Below, piece after piece: positions 25,296 to 32,877 of a stretch of DNA of 33,564 nt (positions are counted from its first letter, which is position 1; every line of letters starts with the position of its first letter). A program made the translations under genes and the position numbers. Source of the DNA: an uncultured bacterium (GTDB taxonomy: Bacteria; Bacillota; Clostridia; Lachnospirales; Lachnospiraceae). The notes beneath the pieces were generated by a model. The model saw only the letters and a list, made by a program, of their open reading frames with translations. It was not told the DNA's origin and made no database searches. Location: NCBI GenBank assembly GCA_905215625.1, contig CAJMQQ010000029.1, positions 1 to 33,564 on the forward strand, in the 5' to 3' direction.

Positions 25296-25878
25296 GGCCC
25301 TCACCTCCTAAATGAAAATGAAAATTATGTTTCGCTTCCTCTAATTTAGTCTTAAAGGAGTTGTCGATTAAAATATGGGACTGGGGTACGACAGCCCGGA
25401 TTCCGCCTAAAAAGGAGTATTCACTGATCCGGACTGCGTCCCGGTTAGTCAGGGAAAGTCTCTGGAGAAGAGGGGCGTCCGCCGGATCAATATAGATAAT
25501 AATATCATTGCTGCCAGCCAGCTTCTGGGCTGCCTGAATCTGCTTTTCCAAAAGTTTTGGATAATCCGGAGTAGCCATAAAATCAGCCAGCATATTCCGG
25601 ACTTCTACAAACAGCATATCCTTCAGTTCTTCCTGCCGCTTGCTTAACATACGCTTTAAGTTAATCTGGGCCAGGGCCAGTTTTTTATTCATTTCCCTGT
25701 CAAGCTTTTCCGATTCGCCCTGAAGCTGCATTTCGAGGCGTCTGGAAGCCTCTTTTTTGTGCTCTTCAAAGTCCTGCTCTAGGGCAGCAGCATATTCGTC
25801 ATACAGGCGGGAACTTTTTTCTCTGGCATCTTCCATGCAGATATCCAGGAAATGCTGTAATTTCTCATCGGTTGTCAA
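25288..25878 (-). CDS. V-type ATP synthase subunit E (peripheral stalk)
   Basis: This 196-residue protein starts with TTG, supported by AGGTGA six bases before it. The first 110 residues form one long charged helix (many Glu, Lys, Arg and Gln), as in peripheral-stalk subunits. The C-terminal part, with IIIYIDPADAPLL and GGIRAVVPQSHILIDNSFKTKLEE, is the conserved head-binding domain. It holds the stator together with subunit H. The last codons overlap the start of subunit A. Confidence 0.93.
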   Translation of the reverse strand: MTTDEKLQHFLDICMEDAREKSSRLYDEYAAALEQDFEEHKKEASRRLEMQLQGESEKLDREMNKKLALAQINLKRMLSKRQEELKDMLFVEVRNMLADFMATPDYPKLLEKQIQAAQKLAGSNDIIIYIDPADAPLLQRLSLTNRDAVRISEYSFLGGIRAVVPQSHILIDNSFKTKLEEAKHNFHFHLGGEGHE

Positions 25879-25900
25879 AGTAAGTCACCTGCTTTCTGTT

Positions 25901-26209
25901 TTATAGTTTCAGTCCAATAGCTTCATTGACGTAAGAAGTGATAAAGTTGGGCTTGCGGCCGGTTCCATGACGATCCGGAATTTCAACAATCAACGGGAAT
26001 TTCCGTTCTAGTTTTACTTCATCAATAATTTCCGGAAATTCCCTGCCAAATTTTTCAGTCAGAAGAATAATTCCGATTTCCTTATCGGCCAAAACCTTAT
26101 CAAGAGCTTCTTTCAGCTCCGCCCGTTCATGGACGACGCTGCCTTCGACACCAGCTAACCGCATACCGGTCAGGGTGTCGATATTGTCGCTGATCAGATA
26201 CATTTTCAT
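25901..26209 (-). CDS. V-type ATP synthase subunit F
   Basis: This 102-residue subunit shows the CheY-like pattern typical of V-type F: MKMYLISDNIDTLTGMRLAG at the start, IGIILLTEKFGREFPEII in the middle and a closing PLIVEIPDRHG. F sits on the central stalk and can regulate rotation. Four bases separate it from the subunit K stop, with no strong ribosome site, so translation is probably coupled to K. Twenty-two bases separate it from subunit E. Confidence 0.93.
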   Translation of the reverse strand: MKMYLISDNIDTLTGMRLAGVEGSVVHERAELKEALDKVLADKEIGIILLTEKFGREFPEIIDEVKLERKFPLIVEIPDRHGTGRKPNFITSYVNEAIGLKL

Positions 26210-26213
26210 AGAA

Positions 26214-26645
26214 TTACAGCTTACCTAAAATCATAAAGGAAATGATTAATCCGTATAAGCACACACCTTCGGCAAGACCTACGAAGATTAAGGATTTACC
26301 AAGAATAGAGCCGTCTTCGCTGATAGCTCCTAATGCAGCGGAAGCAGCAGCAGAAACAGCGATACCGCCGCCGATACAGGACATACCAGTAGCTAAAGCG
26401 GCTGCCAGATAACCCCAGCCTGCTGCGGAAGAAGCAGTTTCAGCGGCTGCTTCTGCTGCCATTGCATTGCCGGAGAACATAAATACGCTGGACACGATTA
26501 ATGTGCCGAAGAACAAGAAAACATTGACTGCCAGAGCGGTTTTATAACGTCCTCTGGTTTTTTCTCCTGCCGCAAATGCGCCGAAAGGTACTGCAATACT
26601 TAAAACTAATGCCAGGGCTAAAGTAATTTTTACTGCTAATGTCAT
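26214..26645 (-). CDS. V-type ATP synthase subunit K (membrane rotor)
   Basis: This 143-residue proteolipid has four hydrophobic spans: about 5-25, 36-57, 77-104 and 115-140. Only the second hairpin carries an ion-binding residue, E126, in GLAEGVCLYGL. In sodium-binding NtpK of Enterococcus hirae a glutamine occupies the equivalent of position 93; here the sequence is CIGGGI, with glycine. The typical TQ pair of the sodium site is also not seen in the first hairpin. This argues for proton coupling, though sequence alone cannot prove it. AAGGAGA precedes the ATG by eight bases. Gap to subunit I is 50 bases. Confidence 0.94.
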   Translation of the reverse strand: MTLAVKITLALALVLSIAVPFGAFAAGEKTRGRYKTALAVNVFLFFGTLIVSSVFMFSGNAMAAEAAAETASSAAGWGYLAAALATGMSCIGGGIAVSAAASAALGAISEDGSILGKSLIFVGLAEGVCLYGLIISFMILGKL

Positions 26646-26695
26646 AATAATTCTCTCCTTTTATATGAAATTTTTAATGAGATAACAACTTATCG

Positions 26696-28627
26696 TCAGG
26701 CGGCCTTTTTGCCGTAAGGCTTAAAGGCACGTCCAGTACCATGGTAGAAACGACTGAACAGCTCATAATACTCCAGACGGAGTACCTGGATGCCTACAAT
26801 CAGTCCTTCCATACCGCATACAAATACATTGCCAAGGACTACGACAGCCCAGTTGGGATTGCCGGATTCCACACCGGCCAACATCAGCACAACTTCCATC
26901 ATGGCAGCGTGGCTGACGGCAAATGCGCCTACACGGACAAATGAAAGGGTATTGGAAAAATAACTGAGCAGGACTTCAAACATTTCAAAAAAACCCTGAA
27001 CAAAAAACATTCCTTTGCCGCCTTCAATCTTTTCGGCTTTTTTTTCAACCATTGCGGTCAGCGGCTCTTTTAAGAAGATGAGAGCCAGGGGAACCAGGAA
27101 CATGACTACCAGTACAATGGTTGCCGGAAGCGGCCTTCCGGTCATATAAAGGACAATGGTGGTTACCAGGCTGGCATAAAATACAAAGCCGGCAATACCG
27201 TTAGTATCGAACCAGGATTCTACAGGCTCATGAGCCTTGTAAGCATTGATAATGTTAAGAATCATGGTCAGCAGGATAATACCCATACCAATTGCAATAG
27301 CCACAATAAATACGGTGTTTAACATTCCGATAAACGGAAGATTTGTCATGGCTTTTGCAGGTCTTAACCACAAAGGTTCAATAATGTCTTCAAATCCAAA
27401 AATGCTGCCGAACATAAATCCGAAAATAGTCGAGAAGAAACCGCAGCAGGAAATAATCGCAGCAAGATTCATCTTCTTGAATCGGTAAAGAAGAAAACCG
27501 CCTACCAGTAAACACAGACCTTGTCCTACGTCTCCAAACATGAAGCCAAATAAAAAGGAATAGGTAATGCCGATCAGGATAGTGGGGTCAATTTCGTTAT
27601 AAGCCGGCAGACCGTACATCTGGATGAACATCTCAAAAGGCTTGAACAGCTTTGGATTCTTCATCTTGGTCGGAGGCCCGTTCAACAGGTTTTTATGGTC
27701 ATTTTCTACGATGCAGAAGGTATTGTCATCATCTGCAATCTCCGTCTGGAAGCTGGCAGCATCGGATTCTGTCATCCAGCCGCACAGGATATAGAAGGTA
27801 TGTTCTTCATGCTTGGTGCAGGCGGCCATTTTCCGGATGTCAAAATTGCGGGTAAAGGTGTCTAGTCTGGAATAAGCTTGTAAGAGTCTGGTTTTTCTGC
27901 TCTCAGTCTCCGAAATAATCCGGCTGTCCAGAACTTCGATTTCTTTGGTAAGAGAAGCAATCTGGCTTTTTAATGAAGCACAGGCTTCTTCCGGAGTACC
28001 CGTATATTCGTCTGGAAGATAGAAACGTTCAAAATGCATGGAAGCGTAGATGGCGTCTACCTTGTCTGCCAGACGGTCCGGCACAAAGTAAAGGAGCCAG
28101 ACATAATTATCGGCCTCACGGCAGGGAAACAAAATCGTATCGATGGTGTCATATACAAAAGAAGAAAACTTCTCATAGTATTCTTTAGAGATTCGTCCAA
28201 AACGGAACTTGATATATTTAAACTGCAGAATCCGATTGATATTGTAGTCCAGTCCAATAAAGGGAAGAACCTTATTTAAAGAGTCCTGTAGGTTTTTCAG
28301 TTCTGTCTTTTTCGCCTCTTTTTCGGTATTCAGCTTGGTTAGAAGCTGATCCAGTTCCTGTATGACGGCAGATGCGCCGGCGGCGTCCATATCAGAAGGC
28401 GGTTCCAGAAGGGAACCGGTTAAGAATGGAGCGGCAAGCTCTGCCGCACGCTGGTATTCTGCACGGTAAGGATTATTTTCCGTAAAGGGACGAAGATCCC
28501 GAACGGTCTTTAGTTCAGACAACGCATTCTCAAGGTGAATTTCATAGCGGGACAGATATTGGGCAACAACCCGGTCAATATCGTCCTTGGGCCCTGAAAT
28601 ACTTAAGAATTTCATTTTCTCTATCAA
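26696..28627 (-). CDS. V-type ATP synthase subunit I (membrane stator)
   Basis: Translation probably starts at TTG 28627, since AGGAGG lies nine bases before it and the start overlaps the subunit C stop as TTGA. The 643-residue protein has a long cytoplasmic helical part (residues 1 to about 340) that anchors the peripheral stalks. A membrane half follows with about seven or eight spans, including TYSFLFGFMFGDVGQGL and the LSFVRVGAFAVSHAAMM helix, whose R565 faces the rotor glutamate. The C-terminal LRLEYYELFSRFYHGTGRAFKPYG block is diagnostic. It forms half of the ion path with subunit K. Confidence 0.96.
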   Translation of the reverse strand: MIEKMKFLSISGPKDDIDRVVAQYLSRYEIHLENALSELKTVRDLRPFTENNPYRAEYQRAAELAAPFLTGSLLEPPSDMDAAGASAVIQELDQLLTKLNTEKEAKKTELKNLQDSLNKVLPFIGLDYNINRILQFKYIKFRFGRISKEYYEKFSSFVYDTIDTILFPCREADNYVWLLYFVPDRLADKVDAIYASMHFERFYLPDEYTGTPEEACASLKSQIASLTKEIEVLDSRIISETESRKTRLLQAYSRLDTFTRNFDIRKMAACTKHEEHTFYILCGWMTESDAASFQTEIADDDNTFCIVENDHKNLLNGPPTKMKNPKLFKPFEMFIQMYGLPAYNEIDPTILIGITYSFLFGFMFGDVGQGLCLLVGGFLLYRFKKMNLAAIISCCGFFSTIFGFMFGSIFGFEDIIEPLWLRPAKAMTNLPFIGMLNTVFIVAIAIGMGIILLTMILNIINAYKAHEPVESWFDTNGIAGFVFYASLVTTIVLYMTGRPLPATIVLVVMFLVPLALIFLKEPLTAMVEKKAEKIEGGKGMFFVQGFFEMFEVLLSYFSNTLSFVRVGAFAVSHAAMMEVVLMLAGVESGNPNWAVVVLGNVFVCGMEGLIVGIQVLRLEYYELFSRFYHGTGRAFKPYGKKAA

Positions 28628-29691
28628 GATACTAGACCTCCTTTAATTGGATTCGTTATAGAATTGATAATAGTCTGGGAAGGAACTCCATAACGGATAC
28701 TTTCTATAATGGTAATTAACTGTTGGATTTCCCTGTCCTTGCGGTAAAGATAGGAATTTAATATGGCAATGGAATAGGGATCCTTCTGGCTGGTGTATTG
28801 ATGAATGTGTTCATTTACCTGATTAGCCAGAATTTCAGGGTTTGGATGCCTGGTCCGGATGGCTTCTAATTCCCGTTTATACCAGGTAGACTGGAGAGCA
28901 GAAAAAAAGCCGTCCATTGTTTCTGATTCAGTTAAGGTATGAATATCAGAAGCCTTTAAGCGGTATTGGATCGGAATTAAAACGGCATAAATATCAGATG
29001 GAGCCAGGTGATAAAATTGTTTACAGCGGTAAATCCACTGAATGTTCAGCATATCCATGCGGCTTCCAAAGCACTGGATCAGAATTTTTTTGTCTGATGC
29101 CTTCATTTTTTTGTTCATAACCTGCCACATGGTCTTAAAGTAAAACATATCCAGTCCATTTTCATAATCAAACAGAGAAACGGTATTTTCACGGCTGAGG
29201 CTGGATAAGAGAGGATAAAAAACAGAACCCTCTAAAGCAGCAGTGAAATCGGTCAGATTTTTGGCTTCCGTAATTTTTGAAAAGTTTAAAGAGGAACGGC
29301 TGTCAAAAAACTGCTGAAATACGGATAAATCAAGATCCAGTGGGGAACGTCCAATAATGCTTCTAAGACATCTCTTTAGAAATGCTACTTCATAATGCAT
29401 GAAATAGAAATCTAAAAATTTCCGCTGGGTCAGATTGGAAAAACGGTAAAGCCGGTCAAAGTCCTGATATTCGGACAGTTTCAGATATTGTTCAATAACA
29501 CCTCGGTGGAGTTCGCCTGGCTCTGCGCTGACTAAAACAGTTTCATAGGCAGGTTGTCTTTTCAGATACTCGACACAGGCAGATACGGATTCCAGAGAAG
29601 CCATTTCCTGAAGCTGGGCAGAAGTGATAAGGCGGCTTTGCATGGCCTTTACCTTAGTGGTCAATCCGCTGTAAGCAAGCAAATTTCCCAT
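28624..29691 (-). CDS. V-type ATP synthase subunit C
   Basis: This 355-residue subunit belongs to the AtpC/NtpC family of V-type ATPases, the socket linking the central stalk to the membrane ring. GNLLAYSGLTTKVKAMQSRLI at the N terminus and DIYAVLIPIQYRLKASDI later are typical segments. AAGGAG precedes its ATG. Its last codons (GGLVS) contain the ribosome site for subunit I. Four bases separate it from subunit H. Confidence 0.92.
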   Translation of the reverse strand: MGNLLAYSGLTTKVKAMQSRLITSAQLQEMASLESVSACVEYLKRQPAYETVLVSAEPGELHRGVIEQYLKLSEYQDFDRLYRFSNLTQRKFLDFYFMHYEVAFLKRCLRSIIGRSPLDLDLSVFQQFFDSRSSLNFSKITEAKNLTDFTAALEGSVFYPLLSSLSRENTVSLFDYENGLDMFYFKTMWQVMNKKMKASDKKILIQCFGSRMDMLNIQWIYRCKQFYHLAPSDIYAVLIPIQYRLKASDIHTLTESETMDGFFSALQSTWYKRELEAIRTRHPNPEILANQVNEHIHQYTSQKDPYSIAILNSYLYRKDREIQQLITIIESIRYGVPSQTIINSITNPIKGGLVS

Positions 29692-29695
29692 ATAA

Positions 29696-30007
29696 TCACT
29701 CCTTTATCATTTCTTCAAACAACTGTCTGGCATATTCGGTATGATGAGACTCATAGGACTCGTTTAACAGACGGACTGCCTCCTGCGCCCCAGCTTCCTG
29801 CCTGGCCAGACGTGAATTTAAATCAGCTTCCAGACTGGACCGGAGAGCAGATAACTTTGCTTCGGTATCTGCCTCCAACTGGGTGTCAAAGGCGACAGTA
29901 CGTTTGGCGATTTCATCAGAAAGTGCAGCCTTGCGGTCATTTACACTGTCCATAATAGAAGAAGCAGAGGCCTCAATTTCTGAGATTTTTTCAATAAGAT
30001 TATCCAT
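29696..30007 (-). CDS. V-type ATP synthase subunit H/G (peripheral stalk)
   Basis: This 103-residue protein is almost entirely one charged helix (MDNLIEKISEIEASASSIMD, then many Glu, Ala, Arg and Leu), the pattern of the small peripheral-stalk subunit that pairs with E. It is the first gene of the ATPase operon. AGGAGG seven bases before the ATG and a TATAAT box about 40 bases upstream support this position. Naming (H, G or NtpF) varies between systems. Low complexity makes the family call depend on context. Confidence 0.85.
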   Translation of the reverse strand: MDNLIEKISEIEASASSIMDSVNDRKAALSDEIAKRTVAFDTQLEADTEAKLSALRSSLEADLNSRLARQEAGAQEAVRLLNESYESHHTEYARQLFEEMIKE

Positions 30008-30046
30008 AAAGGAACCTCCTTGCTTTGTACTTTTAAAAATACGAAC

Positions 30047-30075
30047 ATTATACTACTTCCACTTTTAAAAAGCTA
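30047..30075 (-). promoter_or_regulatory. Probable promoter of the V-type ATPase operon
   Basis: On the minus strand, TATAAT (30047-30052) has a poor -35 match, TAGCTT (30070-30075), 17 bases upstream. The -10 box lies about 40 bases before the subunit H ATG. The short gap, bounded by a terminator on the other side, leaves little room for another promoter. Confidence 0.5.
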
Positions 30076-30098
30076 TAGTAAAAATGATCATAAATATT

Positions 30099-30128
30099 AA
30101 AAAGCCCTCTTAGATTTGAGGGCTTTTT
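30099..30128. terminator. Bidirectional terminator between SH3b gene and V-ATPase promoter
   Basis: AAAAAGCCCTC (30099-30109) pairs with GAGGGCTTTTT (30118-30128), and the loop is eight bases. T-runs occur on both strands. It ends the minus-strand SH3b gene's upstream neighbourhood as a classic terminator just before its stop codon region; its main likely use is ending transcription of that gene at 30133. Confidence 0.8.
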
Positions 30129-30132
30129 AATA

Positions 30133-31065
30133 TTATTCTTGTGTCAAATATTGGGTGGCAACATAGACGTCGGTGCCATCATAATTAATAATACTCCAGA
30201 AATCGTCATGGACGCCGACATAATTAACCGTAGTTCCAGGGGCAAGCTGGACAACGATACGGGCGCTGGTAGAGGGTTCTGCACGGACATTTAGCGTATC
30301 TGTCGTCTTGTAAGTAACGCTTTCTGCCGGAGCAGCTTCTGTTGTTTCGGCTTCAGGGGCAGTCGTCTCCTGATCGGGAGCCGGAGTCTCTGGAAGCGCA
30401 GCTTCTGTAGAAACAGACGGTGCAGAAGATGCAGAATTATCTTTATTGTCCGGCATAAAGACGCGGATCAAGATAATTAATAAGATAATTCCCAGTAAAA
30501 TAGCCAGCAATGGGAACACGTCGCGGAACGTAATACCGCCTTTGCGTTTTCTGCGGTTTGCAGGCCGCCGGTTTCCGGAAGAACGTCCTGAAGAAGCACT
30601 TCTGGCAGTTGGACGGTGGCCGGAACGGGAACCAGAGGAAGATCTGGAGCCGGAACGTCCGGAATCGCGTCCAGAGTCAGTTGGAACATATACAGTACGG
30701 GTATTTCTGTATTCGGTTTTATAATCGGAAAATGCATAGACTTCCTGGGAAAGCAGAGTCAGAGCCAGTGTTGCGTCTGCCGCGCTGTTGTTGTCTTCGT
30801 GGGCGGCTTTATTGCCGATAATGCGAATTTTATGGTAATGTTCTCGTGTACTTTTATCAATCCAGCGGCCGTCGTACAGCTGGTCAATGGTGGTGGCCAG
30901 ATCGCTTTCTACAATGCAAGCCTTATTACCAAGTGCTTTGACCATGACTTCCAGAGTCTGACGGGACTGAATCATAGCCTTATTATAATCCTTTTGTGCG
31001 ATGAGGCGCTCGGTTTCGCTGACGCCCTGCTGTATTTTATCCCAAATATTAAGCGGCTGCCCCAT
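30133..31065 (-). CDS. DUF4145 protein with one membrane span and an SH3b domain
   Basis: The 310-residue protein has a DUF4145 domain at about residues 1-115, with the conserved R81..GNKAAH89 motif of HEPN-like DUF4145 folds. A very basic Ser/Arg/Gly linker (about 130-177) leads to one membrane span at about 184-203. An acidic Ala/Thr/Pro/Glu linker ends in an SH3b domain (about 252-308; TLNVRAEPSTSARIVVQL). The likely topology places DUF4145 inside the cell and SH3b, which often binds cell wall, outside. AGGAGG seven bases before the ATG and a TATAAT box at 31118-31123 support it as its own unit. The function is unknown. Confidence 0.8.
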   Translation of the reverse strand: MGQPLNIWDKIQQGVSETERLIAQKDYNKAMIQSRQTLEVMVKALGNKACIVESDLATTIDQLYDGRWIDKSTREHYHKIRIIGNKAAHEDNNSAADATLALTLLSQEVYAFSDYKTEYRNTRTVYVPTDSGRDSGRSGSRSSSGSRSGHRPTARSASSGRSSGNRRPANRRKRKGGITFRDVFPLLAILLGIILLIILIRVFMPDNKDNSASSAPSVSTEAALPETPAPDQETTAPEAETTEAAPAESVTYKTTDTLNVRAEPSTSARIVVQLAPGTTVNYVGVHDDFWSIINYDGTDVYVATQYLTQE

Positions 31066-31266
31066 ATGAAAACCTCCTTATAGTAAATGATATAATAAAA
31101 TCGACTTAATTATTTCTATTATACTAGATTCTGACAAAATTTGCACTTAAATTTTCCGAAAATATTTATTTTTTTTCGACTAAATTCAAACGTTTATCCG
31201 GAAAATAAGATGTTGTGCTTGCGTTTTAACAGTATTTATATACAGAGGATAAACATGAAAAAAAGC

Positions 31267-31296
31267 TTGCCAAAGGGCAAGGGATTAATGTATACT
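31267..31296 (+). promoter_or_regulatory. Possible promoter of trmB
   Basis: TTGCCA (31267-31272) and TATACT (31291-31296) are separated by 18 bases, about 38 bases upstream of the trmB ATG. A CTTGCC/GGCAAG inverted repeat (31266-31280) overlaps the -35 box and could be an operator or incidental. The remaining 31066-31260 shows nothing else clear. Confidence 0.5.
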
Positions 31297-31333
31297 AAAA
31301 AAGTAGGAAAAAGAGATATTTATGGAGGAAGAT

Positions 31334-31972
31334 ATGAGACTGCGTCATATAAAAGGAGCAGAGGACAGCATTGGCACCAGTCCTTATGTCGTGCAGGAGC
31401 CGAAGAACCAGAAAGGCCAGTGGGCAAAGCTGTTTGGTAATAGTAATCCCATTGAGATAGAAGTTGGCATGGGAAAGGGTAAATTTATTATGGAATTGGC
31501 CCAGGCCCATCCGGAGATTAATTATATTGGAATTGAGCGGTATCCCAGCGTTCTCCTGAGAGGACTGCAAAAGAGAGCGGAGCTGGAGTTATCAAACATC
31601 TGGTTTCTCTGCGTGGATGCAAAAGAATTAGCAGAAGTTTTTGAACAGGGGGAAGTGAATAAAATTTATTTGAACTTCTCAGATCCATGGCCAAAAGACA
31701 GACACGCAAAGAGACGTCTGACATCGCCGGAATTTATGGCAGTATATGACCAGATTCTGACGCAGGATGGAAGCGTAGAATTTAAAACGGACAACCAGGG
31801 CCTGTTTGAATACTCTCTGGAAGCAATTCCGGCAGCAGGATGGCAGATTACGGAAAAAACTTTTGATCTTCACAACAGTCCTATGGCAGAAGGAAATGTA
31901 ATGACCGAATATGAGACAAAATTTGTGGAAAAAGGAAATGCGATCTGCAAACTGATTGCAAAGCGGGTATGA
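31334..31972 (+). CDS. trmB: tRNA (guanine-N7)-methyltransferase
   Basis: The start MRLRHIKGAED at 31334 is preferred: GGAGG lies five bases before it and the family usually begins MRLR. An earlier in-frame ATG at 31322 overlaps that site. The 212-residue enzyme has the SAM-binding motif IEVGMGKGKFIMELA, followed by NYIGIERY, and the family signature NFSDPWPKDRHAKRRLTSPEF. It methylates G46 in the variable loop of tRNAs, in the cytoplasm. It is the first of three plus-strand genes before the tRNA gene. Confidence 0.96.
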   Translation: MRLRHIKGAEDSIGTSPYVVQEPKNQKGQWAKLFGNSNPIEIEVGMGKGKFIMELAQAHPEINYIGIERYPSVLLRGLQKRAELELSNIWFLCVDAKELAEVFEQGEVNKIYLNFSDPWPKDRHAKRRLTSPEFMAVYDQILTQDGSVEFKTDNQGLFEYSLEAIPAAGWQITEKTFDLHNSPMAEGNVMTEYETKFVEKGNAICKLIAKRV

Positions 31973-32014
31973 AACGGTTTTTTGGGCATACACTAGTAAA
32001 AAACGGGTGATTCC

Positions 32015-32167
32015 ATGAAACTGCCTCCAAAACTGGTAAGGCGGCTCAGATGTGCCACTTGTGACAAAACAGAATTGGATCGGAAGGCGCTGCATATACG
32101 AAAATGTTTTTTGGAGGTATGCAAAGCGCTGGAATGTAAAAATGACAAATGCAAAAAGAAATCGTAA
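32015..32167 (+). CDS. Small cysteine-rich protein of 50 residues
   Basis: Between trmB and the thioredoxin gene, an ATG at 32015 opens a 50-codon frame. GGGTGA eight bases before it is a weak ribosome site. The product starts MKLPPKLVRRLRCATC and contains six cysteines, at 13, 16, 31, 36, 41 and 46, along with many lysines and arginines. The spacing (CxxC, then three further cysteines five apart) suggests a metal site or disulfides. It has no signal peptide. Short length and no recognised family make it uncertain, but cysteine spacing and placement next to thioredoxin argue for a real gene. Confidence 0.5.
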   Translation: MKLPPKLVRRLRCATCDKTELDRKALHIRKCFLEVCKALECKNDKCKKKS

Positions 32168-32179
32168 AGGAGAATGACT

Positions 32180-32497
32180 ATGGAAATGGTATTTACAACA
32201 CAGAATTTTGAAAGCGAAGTATTAAACTCAGACAAGCCGATTCTGGTAGATTTTTATGCAGACTGGTGCGGTCCATGCAAAATGATGGCGCCGGTAGTAG
32301 AAGAACTGGCAGAATTGTATGACGGAAAGGCAAAAGTAGGAAAACTGAACGTGGATAACAATGAAGAAATCGCCATGAAATACGGCGTAATGTCTATCCC
32401 GACTCTGCTGGTTATTAAAAACGGACAGGTAGAGGCAAAGATGGTTGGCGTACAGAAGAGAGAAGTATTAATGGATGCTCTGGATAAAGCGCTATAA
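32180..32497 (+). CDS. trxA: Thioredoxin
   Basis: The ATG at 32180 is favoured over one at 32174, because AAAGGAGA lies directly before the earlier codon but seven bases before this one. The 105-residue protein is a classic thioredoxin: active site W29-C30-G31-P32-C33, strand ILVDFYADW before it, and the cis-proline loop MSIPTLLV. It reduces cytoplasmic disulfides using a thioredoxin reductase not found here. A weak GC-rich hairpin follows. The small cysteine-rich ORF directly upstream may be co-transcribed. Confidence 0.97.
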   Translation: MEMVFTTQNFESEVLNSDKPILVDFYADWCGPCKMMAPVVEELAELYDGKAKVGKLNVDNNEEIAMKYGVMSIPTLLVIKNGQVEAKMVGVQKREVLMDALDKAL

Positions 32498-32543
32498 GCA
32501 GAGGCCTAATAATTACAATCAGCCAGGAGCAGAAGTTTTGGGC

Positions 32544-32585
32544 AAAGCCGGATTCGAGATAAAATGAGCCAAAGGATCCGGCTTT
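32544..32585 (+). terminator. Hairpin after trxA, poor T-run
   Basis: AAAGCCGGAT (32544-32553) pairs exactly with ATCCGGCTTT (32576-32585) across a 22-base loop. After it come only TTT and then A-rich sequence, so it is a weak intrinsic terminator for the plus strand, or perhaps a 3'-end processing or stability hairpin. Confidence 0.45.
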
Positions 32586-32616
32586 GACAAAAAATAAAAA
32601 AATTTTAAAAAATGTA

Positions 32617-32645
32617 TTGACATTTTCCCAGAGATACGATATACT
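32617..32645 (+). promoter_or_regulatory. Strong promoter of tRNA-Lys
   Basis: TTGACA (32617-32622) and TATACT (32640-32645) are separated by exactly 17 bases, an almost perfect vegetative promoter. The expected start is about 32652, some 37 bases upstream of the tRNA. Confidence 0.85.
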
Positions 32646-32652
32646 AACAAAC

Positions 32653-32669
32653 GTGCTTGAGACAAGCAC
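32653..32669 (+). repeat. Leader hairpin of the tRNA precursor
   Basis: GTGCTTG (32653-32659) pairs with CAAGCAC (32663-32669) across an AGA loop. It starts at about the predicted 5' end of the precursor and could protect it or guide processing. Confidence 0.4.
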
Positions 32670-32688
32670 AAAGCAAAACTTCATAAAT

Positions 32689-32761
32689 GCACCTTTAGCT
32701 CAGTTGGTAGAGCAGTAGACTCTTAATCTATTTGTCCAGGGTTCGAGTCCCTGAAGGTGCA
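32689..32761 (+). tRNA. tRNA-Lys (anticodon CTT)
   Basis: The 73-base gene folds as a standard cloverleaf: acceptor GCACCTT with AAGGTGC, D arm beginning AGCTCAGTTGGTAGAGCA, anticodon stem GTAGA/TCTAT with loop CTCTTAA (32720-32726; anticodon CTT at 32722-32724), and T arm CCAGGGTTCGAGTCCCTG. CCA is not encoded, so it must be added. It is driven by a strong separate promoter and followed by its own terminator. Confidence 0.97.
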
Positions 32762-32766
32762 CTGAA

Positions 32767-32813
32767 AAGTACTGATTTTGCAGACCGAGAGCTGCGGGGT
32801 TGGTGCTTTTTTT
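32767..32813 (+). terminator. GU-rich terminator of the tRNA gene
   Basis: AAGTACTGATTTTGCAG (32767-32783) pairs over all 17 positions with CTGCGGGGTTGGTGCTT (32792-32808) when G-U pairs are allowed; seven of the 17 pairs are wobbles. A run of seven Ts (32807-32813) follows. This forms the 3' end of the tRNA precursor. Confidence 0.8.
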
Positions 32814-32843
32814 ATTCCTGCAGGAAAACAAATTCTATAAAAT

Positions 32844-32868
32844 AAAAAGCTCCTTCTGGAGCTTTTTT
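32844..32868. terminator. Bidirectional terminator between tRNA and lipoprotein genes
   Basis: AAAAAGCTCC (32844-32853) and GGAGCTTTTTT (32858-32868) form a tight stem with a four-base TTCT loop. T-runs occur on both strands. It ends the minus-strand lipoprotein gene just beyond its stop codon, and backs up the tRNA terminator. Confidence 0.8.
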
Positions 32869-32877
32869 GACGAACAC

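Noticed and set aside
31255..31440. Short plus-strand frame starting MKKSLPKGKG that overlaps trmB
   Set aside because: It has a plausible AGAGGA upstream but runs out of frame into trmB, becoming a shadow of it. No family resemblance was seen.
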